The translations under genes and the position numbers were made by a program. The notes beneath the pieces are model-generated. The model searched no databases. It was not told where the DNA came from and saw only the letters and a list, made by a program, of their open reading frames with translations. Shown here in pieces: positions 13,131-13,863 of a DNA stretch of 13,863 nt. The stretch comes from an uncultured Lactobacillus sp. (GTDB taxonomy: Bacteria > Bacillota > Bacilli > Lactobacillales > Lactobacillaceae), in assembly GCA_910587695.1 (NCBI GenBank), contig CAJUNC010000028.1:1-13863 (forward strand). The letters are read 5' to 3'. Each line of letters begins with the position of its first letter. Position 1 is the first letter of the stretch.

Positions 13131-13355
13131 TTATTTTTTAGACATATTTTGCTTCATTGAAGCCATCATTTGATGAAGTTTCTTTTCAGAAGGCTTTTGC
13201 CCCATCTGAATCATCATCGTCCGCAACATTTGTTCATTGATCGGCGGATTTTTCTTCAAATAGTCTTCCATGTACTTACGAGCAGCAAAGAAACCACCAA
13301 CAAAGCCAAGGATAAGCGCCAAGACTACAAGTACGATCCAAACTCCAGTAGACAT
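13131..13355 (-). CDS. yneF: YneF family (UPF0154) membrane protein
   Basis: A 74-residue protein with one N-terminal membrane helix (about residues 5-25, WIVLVVLALILGFVGGFFAA). This is followed by the conserved cytoplasmic part ARKYMEDYLKKNPPINEQML and MMIQMGQKPSEKKLHQMM, the hallmark of this Firmicutes family. Function is unknown. The ATG at 13355 is preceded by GGGGGTG at good spacing. It lies downstream of ynzC on the same strand, a neighbourhood also seen in B. subtilis, and ends at the terminator shared with plsC. Confidence 0.92.
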   Translation of the reverse strand: MSTGVWIVLVVLALILGFVGGFFAARKYMEDYLKKNPPINEQMLRTMMIQMGQKPSEKKLHQMMASMKQNMSKK

Positions 13356-13435
13356 TTCAGCACCCCCTTCTTATTATATTCATTCAACTACTTATTCTAC
13401 ACAAGTTACCCTTAAAAATAAAGCGCTAAACAACT

Positions 13436-13732
13436 TTAATTATCACGCAAACCACGTTCACGTTGGATCTTTTTGACTTTTTCTGGAGTAACTTCATTGC
13501 CATCTTTATCGTAGACTTGTAACATTTCTACATGGCTACGGAAGTTTTCTCTAAACATTGCTAAGTAAGTCTTACGCAGTTCTTGTTGCTCTTTTTTTTC
13601 AGCTTCTGTTAGCGTACCTTCTTTTTTCTTTTTAGCCAATTCATTGATACGATCGATCAATTCTTGTGGGATCGCACCCTTTTTTGCTTCCGTTGTTTCT
13701 GACGTTTGTTCTAATTTTTCGTCTTTTTCCAT
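13436..13732 (-). CDS. ynzC: YnzC family (DUF896) small protein
   Basis: A 98-residue soluble protein. The DUF896 core starts at about residue 21 with IPQELIDRINELAKKKKEG and runs through LTEAEKKEQQELRKTYLAMF and the C-terminal DKDGNEVTPEKVKKIQRERG, a helical-hairpin fold. The N-terminal 20 residues are a charged, probably flexible extension longer than in B. subtilis YnzC. GAGGA lies about 8 nt before ATG 13732. In Bacilli these genes often neighbour lexA, but no lexA is seen here. Function is not established. Confidence 0.92.
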   Translation of the reverse strand: MEKDEKLEQTSETTEAKKGAIPQELIDRINELAKKKKEGTLTEAEKKEQQELRKTYLAMFRENFRSHVEMLQVYDKDGNEVTPEKVKKIQRERGLRDN

Positions 13733-13769
13733 GTTAAATTCCTCTTTTCCAAGATGATCTGTCTTTTAT

Positions 13770-13798
13770 ATTTTATCTCAAAATTTTAAGAAAGTCAT
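13770..13798 (-). promoter_or_regulatory. ynzC promoter
   Basis: ATGACT (13798-13793) and TAAAAT (13775-13770) on the minus strand with a 17-bp spacer, 37 bp before the ynzC ATG. Confidence 0.55.
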
Positions 13799-13806
13799 TA
13801 ACTTAG

Positions 13807-13863
13807 TCACTGCCAATCCGCTTTATTAGCTACTAATTCATCACGAACTTTACGTTCGCTAGG
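13807..13863 (-). CDS. C-terminal end of an unidentified protein (cut by window edge)
   Basis: The minus-strand frame open to the window edge ends at TGA 13809-13807 and reads SERKVRDELVANKADWQ before the stop. It is on the same strand as ynzC, 74 bp upstream. Only 18 residues are visible, too few to name a family; it does not resemble the end of LexA. It may also be a chance open stretch. Confidence 0.35.
   Translation of the reverse strand, partial: PSERKVRDELVANKADWQ

Noticed and set aside
13844..13858. SOS/LexA box-like CGAAC...GTTCG near the right edge
   Set aside because: The arms are 5 bp apart rather than the 4 bp of the Gram-positive LexA box, and the site lies in what appears to be the coding end of the upstream gene.
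1..13863. CRISPR array, tRNA, rRNA, insertion sequence
   Set aside because: No regularly spaced repeats, cloverleaf, rRNA stretches, transposase reading frames or terminal inverted repeats were seen.

Overview
The window is ordinary chromosome from a low-GC Gram-positive bacterium of the lactic acid bacteria, most likely Lactobacillaceae. Protein features (RibU with an FMN riboswitch, RibT, CvfB, a D-2-hydroxyacid dehydrogenase, YneF and YnzC), AGGAGG/GAAAGGAAGG ribosome binding sites and T-rich intrinsic terminators all fit. A Ligilactobacillus-like species is possible but is not proven by the sequence.

Layout. 1-254: gene-free leader with AGGT/ACCT metalloregulator-like half-sites, then mntH (Mn2+ importer, +). 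1870-2010: strong terminators between convergent genes. 2008-2863 (-): riboflavin transporter gene ribU under an FMN riboswitch. 2867-7646 (-): a compact housekeeping run cvfB, fur-family regulator, xerD, ribT, scpA, scpB, rluB, with short overlaps at fur/xerD, ribT/scpA and scpA/scpB. 7647-8087: a 440-bp non-coding gap that looks like a synteny break. 8036-10059 (-): rpsB and tsf, each followed by a terminator, behind a strong promoter and a structured leader. 10071-11214 (-): a D-2-hydroxyacid dehydrogenase gene with a long leader. 11220-12249 (-): a TrmN6-like methyltransferase and a GIY-YIG protein, overlapping. 12320-13125 (+): plsC with a long leader. 13131-13863 (-): yneF, ynzC and the last codons of an unidentified gene.

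The most interesting signal is in the 5' leaders of the D-2-hydroxyacid dehydrogenase gene (about 11199-11079, -) and plsC (about 12332-12455, +). Although the genes are unrelated and lie on opposite strands, both leaders have the same order of parts: stem D enclosing segments A and B, an identical 14-nt Shine-Dalgarno block AAGAAAGGAAGGCT, a hairpin C whose loop carries A' and B' (complements of A and B), and then ATG. In both, exactly 44 nt separate GGAAGG from the start codon, far too long for normal initiation. Hairpin C would shorten this to 8-10 nt. Stems B and C differ between the copies by compensating base changes, which argues for a conserved cis-acting RNA that I do not recognise.

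Metabolically the window links metal uptake (MntH, a Fur-family regulator), riboflavin uptake, chromosome segregation (ScpA/ScpB, XerD), translation (S2, EF-Ts, RluB, TrmN6-like), phospholipid synthesis (PlsC) and pyruvate reduction. No tRNA, rRNA, CRISPR array, insertion sequence or intact phage gene was seen.
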